Assembly (NCBI GenBank): GCA_903854305.1
Contig: CAINWC010000145.1
Location: forward strand, 1 to 6,183
Direction of reading: 5' to 3'
DNA from: an uncultured Pseudomonadota bacterium
GTDB lineage: Bacteria; Pseudomonadota; Gammaproteobacteria; Burkholderiales; Methylophilaceae
DNA: 6,183 nucleotides
Positions 1 to 5,787 of this stretch are shown here, piece after piece. The translations under genes and the position numbers were made by a program. Within the stretch, counting starts at the first letter, position 1. Each line of letters starts with the position of its first letter. The notes under the pieces were generated by a model. The model was given only the letters and a program-made list of their open reading frames with translations. It was not told where the DNA came from and ran no database searches.

Positions 1-947
1 CACAAGTGGAAATGCATGCAGAATACGGTGGCGTAGTGCCTGAACTTGCCTCGCGCGACCATATTCGCCGTGTGTTGCCGCTTACAGATCGCGTGCTTAA
101 AGATGCCAATAAAACCTTGCAAGATATTGATGCAATCGCCTACACGCAAGGTCCTGGCTTATCTGGCGCGCTATTAGTGGGCACTAGCTTTGCTGAGTCT
201 CTCGCATTTAGCTTACAAATTCCCACCATGAATGTGCATCATCTTGAAGGTCATTTACTAGCACCACTGCTAGAGGACAATCCTCCAGCCTTTCCATTTG
301 TGGCGCTGCTAGTCTCTGGCGGCCACAGCCAATTGATGCGCGTGGATGGCATTGGCCAGTATAAGTTATTAGGCGATACTTTAGATGATGCGGCAGGTGA
401 GGCCTTTGATAAAACCGCTAAATTACTAGGCCTAGGTTATCCGGGAGGCCCTGCGCTGGCTAAGATTGCAGAACTTTCTGCTTCAAAAAATGGTAGTTCC
501 CGTTTTAAATTACCACGTCCCTTACTCAATAGCGGTGATTTGAATTTTAGCTTTAGTGGCTTAAAAACTGCGGTACTAACGTTAAGTAATAAACATCAAC
601 CAATGGATGACGCGACAACTGCGGATATTGCCTGGGAGTTTCAGGAAGCTGTCACTGATTTATTAACGGCTAAGTCTATGAGCGCATTACGTGAAACTGG
701 CTTGGATAATTTGATTGTTTCTGGTGGCGTGGGTGCAAACTCAAAATTACGAGAAAAACTAAACGCCGCGACCAAACGTAAACTTTGCAAAGTCAGTTAT
801 CCTCGCTTGGAGTTTTGCACAGACAACGGCGCGATGATTGCTTTTGCAGGGGCGATGCGGTTAAAAGCTATGCAAGGAAGCGGCAATAAAAATTATAGCT
901 TTAGCGTACGGCCGAGGTGGGATTTAGCCGAACTACAAGCACCATAA
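1..947 (+). CDS. tsaD: tRNA N6-adenosine threonylcarbamoyltransferase TsaD, 5' end missing
   Basis: TsaD transfers the threonylcarbamoyl group from TC-AMP to A37 of ANN-decoding tRNAs, acting in the cytoplasm with TsaB and TsaE after TsaC/TsaC2 makes the intermediate. The visible part has the family signatures: [16 protein letters not shown] at the start, the metal-binding HHLEGH motif (His at about residues 79 and 83 counted from the GTG at 6), VSGGH near 103-107, [37 protein letters not shown], and [13 protein letters not shown] near the C-terminus. By recalled alignment to E. coli TsaD, about 32 residues with the first ATP-binding strand lie left of the window. The GTG at 6 is therefore an internal valine, not a start. 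The frame is intact to TAA at 945-947. It converges on plsY, and its stop codon lies inside a hairpin. The family assignment is certain. Only the left edge is incomplete. Confidence 0.97.
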   Translation, partial: QVEMHAEYGGVVPELASRDHIRRVLPLTDRVLKDANKTLQDIDAIAYTQGPGLSGALLVGTSFAESLAFSLQIPTMNVHHLEGHLLAPLLEDNPPAFPFVALLVSGGHSQLMRVDGIGQYKLLGDTLDDAAGEAFDKTAKLLGLGYPGGPALAKIAELSASKNGSSRFKLPRPLLNSGDLNFSFSGLKTAVLTLSNKHQPMDDATTADIAWEFQEAVTDLLTAKSMSALRETGLDNLIVSGGVGANSKLREKLNAATKRKLCKVSYPRLEFCTDNGAMIAFAGAMRLKAMQGSGNKNYSFSVRPRWDLAELQAP

Positions 948-986
948 CTTCAAGGCCATCCTGTATGAAAGATGGCCTTGAAGTTA
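945..986. terminator. Convergent tsaD/plsY hairpin, possible bidirectional terminator
   Basis: A perfect 16-bp inverted repeat has arms at 945-960 and 971-986 and a 10-nt loop. The left arm begins with the tsaD stop codon TAA, and the right arm ends 8 nt from the plsY stop at 995-997. The position between two convergent genes suits a two-way transcription end or an mRNA 3'-end stabiliser. Neither side has a good U-tract: the plus strand continues AATAAAATTC and the minus strand TGGTGCTTG. Intrinsic termination is therefore inferred from the stem and position only. Confidence 0.65.
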
Positions 987-994
987 ATAAAATT

Positions 995-1615
995 CTACCT
1001 CTTACCGAACCCTGACTCGGTACCAGCGACTAGTTTTTGAATGTTGATTCTATGACGCCATATCAACAATAGCGACATCACCAATACGGTAATCACATAA
1101 TCTTTATATGCTGATAATAAAACCCAAGCATAAACAGGCGCAAGCACAGCAGCCACGATAGCGCCCAATGAAGAATACCGCGATATTGCAAACACCAACA
1201 CCCAAGTCACAATAGCCGCCAAACCGAGCGTAGGTGAAATCGCCAGCATCACGCCCAGCGCGGTTGCTACGCCTTTGCCACCTTTAAATTTATAAAAGAT
1301 TGGGTACAAATGCCCTAAAAATACAGCAACCCCAACCGCACTTACTACCCACATCAACATGCCAGATTGCAACGCCAGCCACACTGGAAACCAGCCTTTA
1401 AAGACATCGCCGAGCAAGGTCAGTGCAGCGGCAGACTTTTTGCCACTGCGCAACACATTGGTTGCACCCGGATTACCAGAACCAACAGTACGCGGGTCAG
1501 GTAAGCCAAATATCTTGCTCACTAATATGCCAAAGGCGATAGAGCCTAGCAGATAAGCAGCGACAATCCATATGACTGGAATGACAGTAACGGGAATAAA
1601 ACCTAACTCATTCAT
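995..1615 (-). CDS. plsY: Glycerol-3-phosphate acyltransferase PlsY (acyl-phosphate dependent)
   Basis: PlsY is an inner-membrane enzyme that moves an acyl chain from acyl-phosphate (made by PlsX) to sn-glycerol-3-phosphate, giving lysophosphatidic acid, the first step of phospholipid synthesis. The 206-residue protein is close to the usual length of about 200. It shows the three family motifs: [12 protein letters not shown] (45-56), [18 protein letters not shown] (101-118), and a C-terminal [14 protein letters not shown] (187-200). LGDVFKG (68-74) is a further conserved element. Hydrophobic stretches at about 10-32, 83-105, 116-144, 147-168 and 172-186 fit a polytopic membrane protein. The ATG at 1613-1615 is preceded by GAGGG at 1625-1629 with a 9-nt spacer, which supports this start. 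It diverges from folB and converges on tsaD, the same neighbours as in E. coli. Confidence 0.96.
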   Translation of the reverse strand: MNELGFIPVTVIPVIWIVAAYLLGSIAFGILVSKIFGLPDPRTVGSGNPGATNVLRSGKKSAAALTLLGDVFKGWFPVWLALQSGMLMWVVSAVGVAVFLGHLYPIFYKFKGGKGVATALGVMLAISPTLGLAAIVTWVLVFAISRYSSLGAIVAAVLAPVYAWVLLSAYKDYVITVLVMSLLLIWRHRINIQKLVAGTESGFGKR

Positions 1616-1708
1616 TTCGCCTAACCCTCATGTGATGCACTAAAATACAGCTACCCGTATTCTAAACCATAGCAAAATACCAAGTATTATTTTTTAGGCA
1701 CACTTTTT
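1616..1708. promoter_or_regulatory. Divergent plsY/folB intergenic region, presumed promoters
   Basis: This 93-bp AT-rich gap lies between the divergent starts of plsY and folB, so a promoter for each direction must lie here or inside the opposite gene. On the minus strand TAGAAT (about 1660-1665) is an acceptable -10 for plsY, but I see no convincing -35 at the right distance. On the plus strand no hexamer pair stands out. The region is reported from gene layout rather than from a clear motif. Confidence 0.35.
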
Positions 1709-2062
1709 ATGGACATCATATTTTTAGAGCAAGTTAAAGTACAAACCAAACTTGGCGTACCCGCATGGGAGCGCATGTTGCCGCAAACCATCATACTCGA
1801 CATAGAAATTGGCTACGACTTAAGCAATGCCTGCAAAAGTGATGCCATTGCCGACACCATAGACTATGGCGCAGTAGTTGGACGCATACGCGACACCTTG
1901 ACCGAACATAGCTTTCAATTGGTAGAAGCCTTAGCTGAGCATGTTTGCCAATTAATTTTGATGGAATTTGGTGCTTTGAGGGTTAAGGTTAAAGTGGCTA
2001 AGCCTGGGATATTGCCTAACCTGAACGCTTTGGGAGTGATCATTGAGCGTTCAAAAAAATAA
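1709..2062 (+). CDS. folB: Dihydroneopterin aldolase FolB
   Basis: FolB is a cytoplasmic enzyme of tetrahydrofolate synthesis. It cleaves 7,8-dihydroneopterin to 6-hydroxymethyl-7,8-dihydropterin and glycolaldehyde, and usually also epimerises the substrate. The 117-residue length matches the family. It opens MDIIFLEQVKVQTKLGVPAW, close to E. coli FolB, and has the substrate-binding Glu21 in WERMLPQ, Tyr53 in IDYGAVV, Glu73 in LVEALAE, and the catalytic Lys98 in KVAKPG, followed by LGVIIERS. The ATG at 1709 has only a weak upstream AGGC (about 1696-1699). The start is supported mainly because it aligns with the family N-terminus. It is divergent from plsY and convergent with xerD, so it is probably monocistronic. 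Confidence 0.95.
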   Translation: MDIIFLEQVKVQTKLGVPAWERMLPQTIILDIEIGYDLSNACKSDAIADTIDYGAVVGRIRDTLTEHSFQLVEALAEHVCQLILMEFGALRVKVKVAKPGILPNLNALGVIIERSKK

Positions 2063-2214
2063 AGAACTTTTGTTCGGAATTTCAGCAGATTTAACCCGTG
2101 GTGCGAGATAGTCTTTCCCTCTCTCTTACGTACGAACTTCATCGGTAAATCAGGGCTCTTCGAGATAAGTAGTGCAACCATCCAAGCTGATAACAATTGT
2201 AATGAATTATGTGC
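2063..2214. other. Intergenic region between convergent folB and xerD
   Basis: This 152-bp gap separates the folB stop from the xerD stop. It holds a small GAAC-TTTT-GTTC hairpin (2064-2075) just after folB, too weak to call a terminator, two copies of CGAGATA (2104-2110 and 2161-2167), and an 8-bp palindrome ACAATTGT near 2193-2200. A minus-strand reading frame stays open through it from an ATG at 2196, but continues antisense into folB and resembles nothing I recognise. No RNA gene or clear intrinsic terminator is visible. Confidence 0.5.
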
Positions 2215-3123
2215 CTATCCTCGTGGATGATGCACACTATGCAAAGCTTTCAACCGCTCCCGCGCCACATGCGTGTAAATCTGCGTGGTAGAAATATCGG
2301 CATGTCCTAACAACATCTGCACTACTCTTAAGTCGGCACCATGATTCAACAAATGCGTCGCAAAGGCATGGCGCAACACATGCGGCGACATGTGTTTAGT
2401 AATGCCCGCCAACAGCGCATATCGTTTAATCAAATACCAAAAAGCTTGGCGCGTCATCGCCTCACCGCGATTGGTAACAAATAGCGCATCACTAAGCCGC
2501 TTTTGCAATATAGTGGCCCGTGATTCACTCAAATAGCGCGTAATCCAATCAACTGCCTCTTCACCCATCGGCACCAACCTAGTTTTGCTGCCTTTGCCTG
2601 TAACACGCACCACGCCATCCATCACACTGACTTCGGTAGCTTTTATATCTACCAGTTCAGATACGCGCAATCCGCAGGCATAGAGTAGCTCCAACATGGC
2701 TCTATCGCGCAAACCTACAGGCTCATCTACGTTAGGTGCATTGAGCAAGGCAAGCACTTCATCTTCATTGAGGCTTTTGGGTAAACTACGCGGCAGCTTA
2801 GGTGATTGAATTTGTATGGTGGGGTCTAAGCTGATTTTATTTTCGCGCATTAAAAAACGATAGAATCGCCGCAGGCTAGCAATCAAACGGCTAATACTAC
2901 GCGGCTTGCTAAGCGGAAACTTAACCGCGAGGTATTGCTGAATATCGGCTTGATCTACTGCTAATAATGGTTTATTTTGCTGGGTGAGCCAAAGTGCAAA
3001 TGCCGTTAAATCTAGCCGATAACTGTCTAGCGTGTTCTTTGATAAACCATCTTCTAACCATAAGTGGTCTATAAAAGTGTCTAGCTCAGCTGAGTCTTGC
3101 AGCATAAGTGTTTGCTCACTCAT
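2215..3123 (-). CDS. xerD: Site-specific tyrosine recombinase XerD
   Basis: XerD acts with XerC and FtsK at the chromosomal dif site to resolve chromosome dimers. An N-terminal SAM-like core-binding domain (about residues 14-100 of the 302-residue form) includes DHLWLEDGLSKNTLDSYRLD. The C-terminal catalytic domain carries the full tyrosine-recombinase set: Arg153 in CGLRVSELV, Lys177 in GKGSKTR, His248 and Arg251 in SPHVLRHAFATHLL, His274 in LLGHADIS, and nucleophile Tyr283 in TTQIYTHV. The ending HHPRG is typical of XerD, and the similarity is closer to XerD than XerC. The start is uncertain. I chose ATG 3121-3123, 1 nt after the ogt stop (TAGcATG). Alternatives in frame are GTG 3145-3147 with GAAGG 5 nt upstream, ATG 3133-3135, and ATG 3103-3105, which aligns best with E. 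coli Met1. It is probably co-transcribed with ogt. Confidence 0.95.
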   Translation of the reverse strand: MSEQTLMLQDSAELDTFIDHLWLEDGLSKNTLDSYRLDLTAFALWLTQQNKPLLAVDQADIQQYLAVKFPLSKPRSISRLIASLRRFYRFLMRENKISLDPTIQIQSPKLPRSLPKSLNEDEVLALLNAPNVDEPVGLRDRAMLELLYACGLRVSELVDIKATEVSVMDGVVRVTGKGSKTRLVPMGEEAVDWITRYLSESRATILQKRLSDALFVTNRGEAMTRQAFWYLIKRYALLAGITKHMSPHVLRHAFATHLLNHGADLRVVQMLLGHADISTTQIYTHVARERLKALHSVHHPRG

Positions 3124-3124
3124 G

Positions 3125-3622
3125 CTAATTGCCATGTTTATAGCCACTCACGCCTTCGTGCGCCAGTAACCATTGCTTAATCAATAAACCATTTTGACTG
3201 CCACGCATAAATCCACCGAGGCCATTTTGCGCGACTACTCGATGGCATGGAATGACTAATGGGATGTTATTGGCTCCACAAGCGTTAGCTACAGCACGCG
3301 ACCCAGAACCTATTTCTTTAGCCAGTTGACCATAAGTGTAAGTTCGCCCTATAGGAATGGCTGCAACGGCTTGCCAAACTCGTTGCTGAAAGCTTGTGCC
3401 TAACACGTTGATTGGCAAATCAAACTGCATGGTTGGCTGTTGCAAATATTGCATGACTTGCTCGTAGGCCTGCCTTACCAAAGGATGAGTAGATGGATGA
3501 TTTTCAGCTGATGGCGATTCCGCAAGTAAATTAATTGCCAGCTGATTGCCATGTACTGAAATTGCCACAGCACCAAAAGGTGCGTTAATCAAAGCATCGT
3601 ATTTTGCATCGAAGTTCATCAT
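3125..3622 (-). CDS. ogt: Methylated-DNA--protein-cysteine S-methyltransferase (Ogt/AGT type)
   Basis: This suicide repair protein moves the alkyl group from O6-alkylguanine (and O4-alkylthymine) in DNA to its own cysteine. The 165-residue protein has the compact Ogt layout: a variable N-terminal domain and a C-terminal domain with TSFQQRVWQAVAAIPIGRTYTYG (given here only as a landmark from residue 76), the Arg109 finger in GSGSRAVANACGANN, the reactive Cys126 in IPCHRVV, and a closing GGFMRG and KQWLLAHEG. It lacks the Ada zinc-binding and AraC-like regulatory parts, so it is a stand-alone repair enzyme and not Ada. Two adjacent ATG codons (3620-3622 and 3617-3619) could start it, and no strong Shine-Dalgarno is seen before either. 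It is the first gene after the rplS terminator and runs directly into xerD, so the two probably form a transcription unit. Confidence 0.94.
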   Translation of the reverse strand: MMNFDAKYDALINAPFGAVAISVHGNQLAINLLAESPSAENHPSTHPLVRQAYEQVMQYLQQPTMQFDLPINVLGTSFQQRVWQAVAAIPIGRTYTYGQLAKEIGSGSRAVANACGANNIPLVIPCHRVVAQNGLGGFMRGSQNGLLIKQWLLAHEGVSGYKHGN

Positions 3623-3654
3623 ATCAATTCATCAAAGCGCATCGTCATGCCATG

Positions 3655-3682
3655 ATGTTAAACCAATGCTGGCAATATGCAA
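3655..3682 (-). promoter_or_regulatory. Candidate promoter for ogt-xerD
   Basis: On the minus strand a TTGCAT -35-like hexamer (3677-3682) and a TAACAT -10-like hexamer (3655-3660) are 16 bp apart, in the only non-coding gap between the rplS terminator and the ogt start. Match to sigma-70 consensus is 3/6 and 4/6, so this is a weak call. A second possible pair, TTAACG and CATATT, lies slightly further upstream. Confidence 0.25.
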
Positions 3683-3711
3683 ACGTAAAAAGCAGGCGTT
3701 AAAATACAGAC

Positions 3712-3750
3712 GTTAAAAAACCCCAAGAGACTTTCGCCTGTTGGGGTTTG
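3712..3750 (-). terminator. Rho-independent terminator of the rpsP-rimM-trmD-rplS operon
   Basis: On the minus strand, AAACCCCAA (3741-3749) pairs perfectly with TTGGGGTTT (3718-3726) and is followed by a run of T residues (3720-3715). Inside the loop AGGC and GTCT can pair and close a GAAA tetraloop (allowing one G-U pair and a C-C mismatch at the junction), extending the hairpin. It lies 36 nt beyond the rplS stop codon and is the clearest intrinsic terminator in the window. Confidence 0.93.
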
Positions 3751-3785
3751 CTTAAGTTTACCTGCGCTTTTCAGCGCAAATAAAT

Positions 3786-4181
3786 TTAGGCTTTTGCTGC
3801 TGGTGCCATTACTTCTTTTTCACGTGTGAATAATTTTTCTTTAATACGTGCAGATTTACCTGAACGCTCACGCAAATAGTAAAGTTTTGCACGGCGAACA
3901 TCACCGCGGCGCTTAACTTCAATGCTAGCGATTAGTGGTGAGTAAGTTTGGAATGTACGCTCAACACCTTCACCAGATGAAATTTTACGTACGATGAATG
4001 ATGAGTTTAAGCCACGGTTACGTTTAGCAATAACAACGCCTTCGTATGACTGTACACGTTTACGTGTACCTTCAACTACGTTTACGCCAACTACAATCGT
4101 GTCGCCTGGTGCAAAAACAGGAATAGATTTGCCTAAACGGGCAATTTCTTCCTCTTCCAGCATTTTAATAATATCTGCCAT
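3786..4181 (-). CDS. rplS: 50S ribosomal protein L19
   Basis: L19 is a large-subunit protein located near the interface with the 30S subunit. The 131-residue product matches the family across its length: [12 protein letters not shown] at the N-terminus, [20 protein letters not shown] (about 23-42), [36 protein letters not shown], and the basic [21 protein letters not shown]. It is about 16 residues longer than E. coli L19 through a charged, Ala-rich C-terminus ending APAAKA. The frame is open for 66 codons upstream into trmD, but the start is fixed at ATG 4179-4181 by the family N-terminus and a good AAAGGA at 4191-4196. It is the last gene of the operon, 92 nt after trmD and before a strong terminator. 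Confidence 0.97.
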   Translation of the reverse strand: MADIIKMLEEEEIARLGKSIPVFAPGDTIVVGVNVVEGTRKRVQSYEGVVIAKRNRGLNSSFIVRKISSGEGVERTFQTYSPLIASIEVKRRGDVRRAKLYYLRERSGKSARIKEKLFTREKEVMAPAAKA

Positions 4182-4190
4182 TTTGTTATT

Positions 4191-4196
4191 TCCTTT
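4191..4196 (-). promoter_or_regulatory. Shine-Dalgarno site of rplS
   Basis: The minus-strand AAAGGA lies 9 nt before the ATG at 4179-4181. It decides the rplS start against the longer in-frame opening that reaches into trmD, and is the best ribosome binding site of the four operon genes visible here. Confidence 0.8.
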
Positions 4197-4273
4197 ATAT
4201 CGCCTTGGTTTTAATCTTTGGGATTTTGCCCTCGGCGGGTTCCTTTTAATTATGAAGAGCTTGTTCCTGCTAC

Positions 4274-5011
4274 TTATTCTTGCTGTAGCAGCCGTGCTTC
4301 TTCTTTCGTCAACGGCCTTGCGGCCAATAAATCGGGACGTTGATCCCGAGTTCTTTGCAATGACATTTTCAAACGCCACTGTTTAATCTTTGCGTGATTG
4401 CCTGACGTTAACACCTCAGGCACGCTCACACCGTTATATTCTTCTGGCCTTGTGTAATGCGGGCAATCTAATAAACCATCTACAAATGAATCTTCAATCG
4501 CAGAATCACTATCACCCAAACTACCCGGCAGCTGCCTCACTATTGCGTCTATCAATGCCATGGCGGGTAACTCACCACCACTTAATACATAATCACCAAT
4601 AGAGATTTCTTCATCTACTTGCGCGTCTATCAGCCGTTGATCAACACCTTCGTATCGACTGGTTAACAGCACTAAACCTGGCTTTTTGCTTAACTGCATG
4701 ATTTTTTCATGCGTCAGCGGTTTACCCGCTGGTGAAAGATGGATTACCCAGCTTTCAATATTTCTGGTCGCTTGTACGGCTTTTGCTGCACAAATCGCTT
4801 TTTCTAATGGCTCTACCAGCATTACCATGCCAGGGCCACCACCATAAGGCCTATCGTCTACTGTTTTATGATTATCTAGAGTGAAATCACGTGGATTCCA
4901 ATATTCGATATCATAAATATTTTGTTGTAACGCCCTGCTGGTAATGCCATATTTTGTAATGGCATCAAACATTTCAGGAAATAGCGTCACTACATCGAAT
5001 CTAAAGGCCAT
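4274..5011 (-). CDS. trmD: tRNA (guanine-N1)-methyltransferase TrmD
   Basis: TrmD uses S-adenosylmethionine to methylate N1 of G37, 3' of the anticodon, in tRNAs with a G at position 36, which prevents +1 frameshifting. It is a homodimeric SPOUT enzyme with a trefoil-knot active site. The 245-residue protein has [11 protein letters not shown] at the N-terminus, [15 protein letters not shown] (50-64), [11 protein letters not shown] (116-126), and the knot-forming [18 protein letters not shown] (134-151). Arg159, catalytic Asp174 in EDSF (matching E. coli Arg154 and Asp169 by recalled alignment), [11 protein letters not shown] and LTSGNH complete the set. The C-terminus ends soon after [12 protein letters not shown], shorter than E. 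coli. The ATG at 5009-5011 matches the family N-terminus but has only a weak Shine-Dalgarno, in keeping with the low TrmD output known for this operon in E. coli. It follows rimM by 33 nt. Confidence 0.97.
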   Translation of the reverse strand: MAFRFDVVTLFPEMFDAITKYGITSRALQQNIYDIEYWNPRDFTLDNHKTVDDRPYGGGPGMVMLVEPLEKAICAAKAVQATRNIESWVIHLSPAGKPLTHEKIMQLSKKPGLVLLTSRYEGVDQRLIDAQVDEEISIGDYVLSGGELPAMALIDAIVRQLPGSLGDSDSAIEDSFVDGLLDCPHYTRPEEYNGVSVPEVLTSGNHAKIKQWRLKMSLQRTRDQRPDLLAARPLTKEEARLLQQE

Positions 5012-5044
5012 GATTTAAGCCAAGATAACACTTAGGCAACATGT

Positions 5045-5674
5045 CTAAAAATCCGCATCCCAATCGACCAACATTGTTTTTGCTTTTATATCGACTTCAA
5101 GTACAACTGCGTCAGTAAACGGCAATAATCTTTCTTGCGGTTTTTCTTTTGCATCTGCTTTTGATTTTTTATGCGGCGCTTTATCACTGAGCGATACAAC
5201 TTTAATCGAGGCTTCACTGGAAACTTCTTGCTTTTGCGCTTCTGGTTTAATAGCATCTGGCTTAGCTACATCAGGTTGAACGACAATCACATCGTTTGCA
5301 CCTGTTTCAAACACATCAATAATTAAGCCGAAATCAATATCTTGCAGATTTTTAACACGCAAACCGATTAAGTCTGACCAGTAGTATTCGTTTTCTTCAG
5401 CTTCAGGCAATTGTGCTCGAGGAACCGCAATCTGCTTACCTTTACAGGCAAGTGCCGCATCCCGATCATCAATACCTTTTAGCTTAACGACGATAACGTC
5501 ATTGTGTACTTTGGCAGTTTCAACGACCATTTCACGCCAGTCGTCACCTTTACCCAGCCACCAATTATCGTAGTCAAACAAACCGTCGAACGCTTCTGTA
5601 TCTGGCACAATTTTCAGCCAGCCAAAAACACCGTAGGGCGCAACAATGCGCCCCATGACTACCATATCATTCAC
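5045..5674 (-). CDS. rimM: Ribosome maturation factor RimM with an internal low-complexity insertion
   Basis: RimM binds the 30S head (via S19 in known systems) and assists late 16S rRNA 3'-domain maturation. The N-terminal RimM domain (about 4-90) has VVMGRIVAPYGVFGWLKI and CKGKQIAVPRAQLP. The PRC-barrel domain begins near EYYWSDLIGLRV (96-107) and has DFGLIIDVFETGANDVIVVQ, then after an interruption LLPFTDAVVLEVDIKAKTMLVDW. Between those two blocks, at about residues 135-181, lies a Lys/Ala/Glu/Pro-rich stretch that is absent from E. coli RimM. It brings the length to 209 rather than the usual 170-182. The start used is GTG 5672-5674 with GGTGA 4 nt upstream. ATG 5663-5665, three codons in, is the alternative. 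The frame is intact, so the insertion looks genuine and not a sequencing error. Confidence 0.95.
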   Translation of the reverse strand: MNDMVVMGRIVAPYGVFGWLKIVPDTEAFDGLFDYDNWWLGKGDDWREMVVETAKVHNDVIVVKLKGIDDRDAALACKGKQIAVPRAQLPEAEENEYYWSDLIGLRVKNLQDIDFGLIIDVFETGANDVIVVQPDVAKPDAIKPEAQKQEVSSEASIKVVSLSDKAPHKKSKADAKEKPQERLLPFTDAVVLEVDIKAKTMLVDWDADF

Positions 5675-5678
5675 AGCT

Positions 5679-5683
5679 TCACC
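5679..5683 (-). promoter_or_regulatory. Shine-Dalgarno site supporting the rimM GTG start
   Basis: The minus-strand GGTGA lies 4 nt before GTG 5672-5674 and 3 nt after the 3' arm of a hairpin (5687-5708). It favours GTG over the ATG three codons downstream. The nearby hairpin could affect ribosome access. Confidence 0.5.
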
Positions 5684-5686
5684 AAC

Positions 5687-5708
5687 ATGCTTTTGTTCTC
5701 AAAAGCAT
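5687..5708 (-). other. Hairpin immediately upstream of the rimM ribosome binding site
   Basis: A perfect 8-bp inverted repeat, ATGCTTTT (5687-5694) and AAAAGCAT (5701-5708), has a 6-nt loop. In the leftward transcript it ends 3 nt before the rimM Shine-Dalgarno. There is no U-tract beyond it, so it is not a terminator. A role in translation or mRNA processing is only inferred. Confidence 0.5.
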
Positions 5709-5732
5709 TGAGACTAACTAATCCATCAAAAG

Positions 5733-5784
5733 TCATATTACTCAAACTAATCATACCGATGAAGATATGTGCTGAGTAATATGA
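5733..5784 (-). other. rpsP-rimM intercistronic hairpin, possible attenuator or mRNA processing element
   Basis: A perfect 12-bp inverted repeat (5733-5744 and 5773-5784) encloses a 28-nt loop in which CATA (5752-5755) and TATG (5766-5769) can form a small inner stem. It begins 3 nt after the rpsP stop. The stem is AT-rich and followed in the transcript by only CTTTTG, so full termination is unlikely. The position fits a weak attenuator or a 3'-end stabiliser for rpsP mRNA. Confidence 0.6.
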
Positions 5785-5787
5785 AAT

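Noticed and set aside
1359..1556. Plus-strand 65-codon open frame
   Set aside because: It is antisense to the conserved motif region of plsY and has no independent support.
1915..2196. Minus-strand 93-codon open frame
   Set aside because: Its C-terminal half is antisense to folB and the rest is intergenic. I recognise no domain and see no clear ribosome binding site. The intergenic part is kept as a low-interest finding.
3623..3714. Possible dif site near xerD
   Set aside because: No 28-bp element with the dif-type XerC/XerD arms was seen in this gap. The xerD gene itself is not normally beside dif.
3697..3718. Direct repeat CGTTAAAA at 3697-3704 and 3711-3718
   Set aside because: It is short, AT-rich and partly inside the terminator T-run, with no second feature to support an operator.
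4182..4379. 66-codon N-terminal extension of rplS, open in frame upstream of ATG 4179-4181
   Set aside because: L19 family proteins start at MADIIK-like sequence, a strong AAAGGA precedes that ATG, and the extension overlaps the end of trmD out of frame.
3994..4386. Plus-strand 130-codon open frame
   Set aside because: It is fully antisense to rplS, the spacer and the trmD 3' end, both certain genes, and its translation shows no recognisable family.
4390..4602. Plus-strand 70-codon open frame
   Set aside because: It lies opposite the catalytic region of trmD, and its composition looks like a shadow of the real gene.
5504..5779. Plus-strand 91-codon open frame
   Set aside because: It is antisense to the conserved N-terminal part of rimM, without family features.
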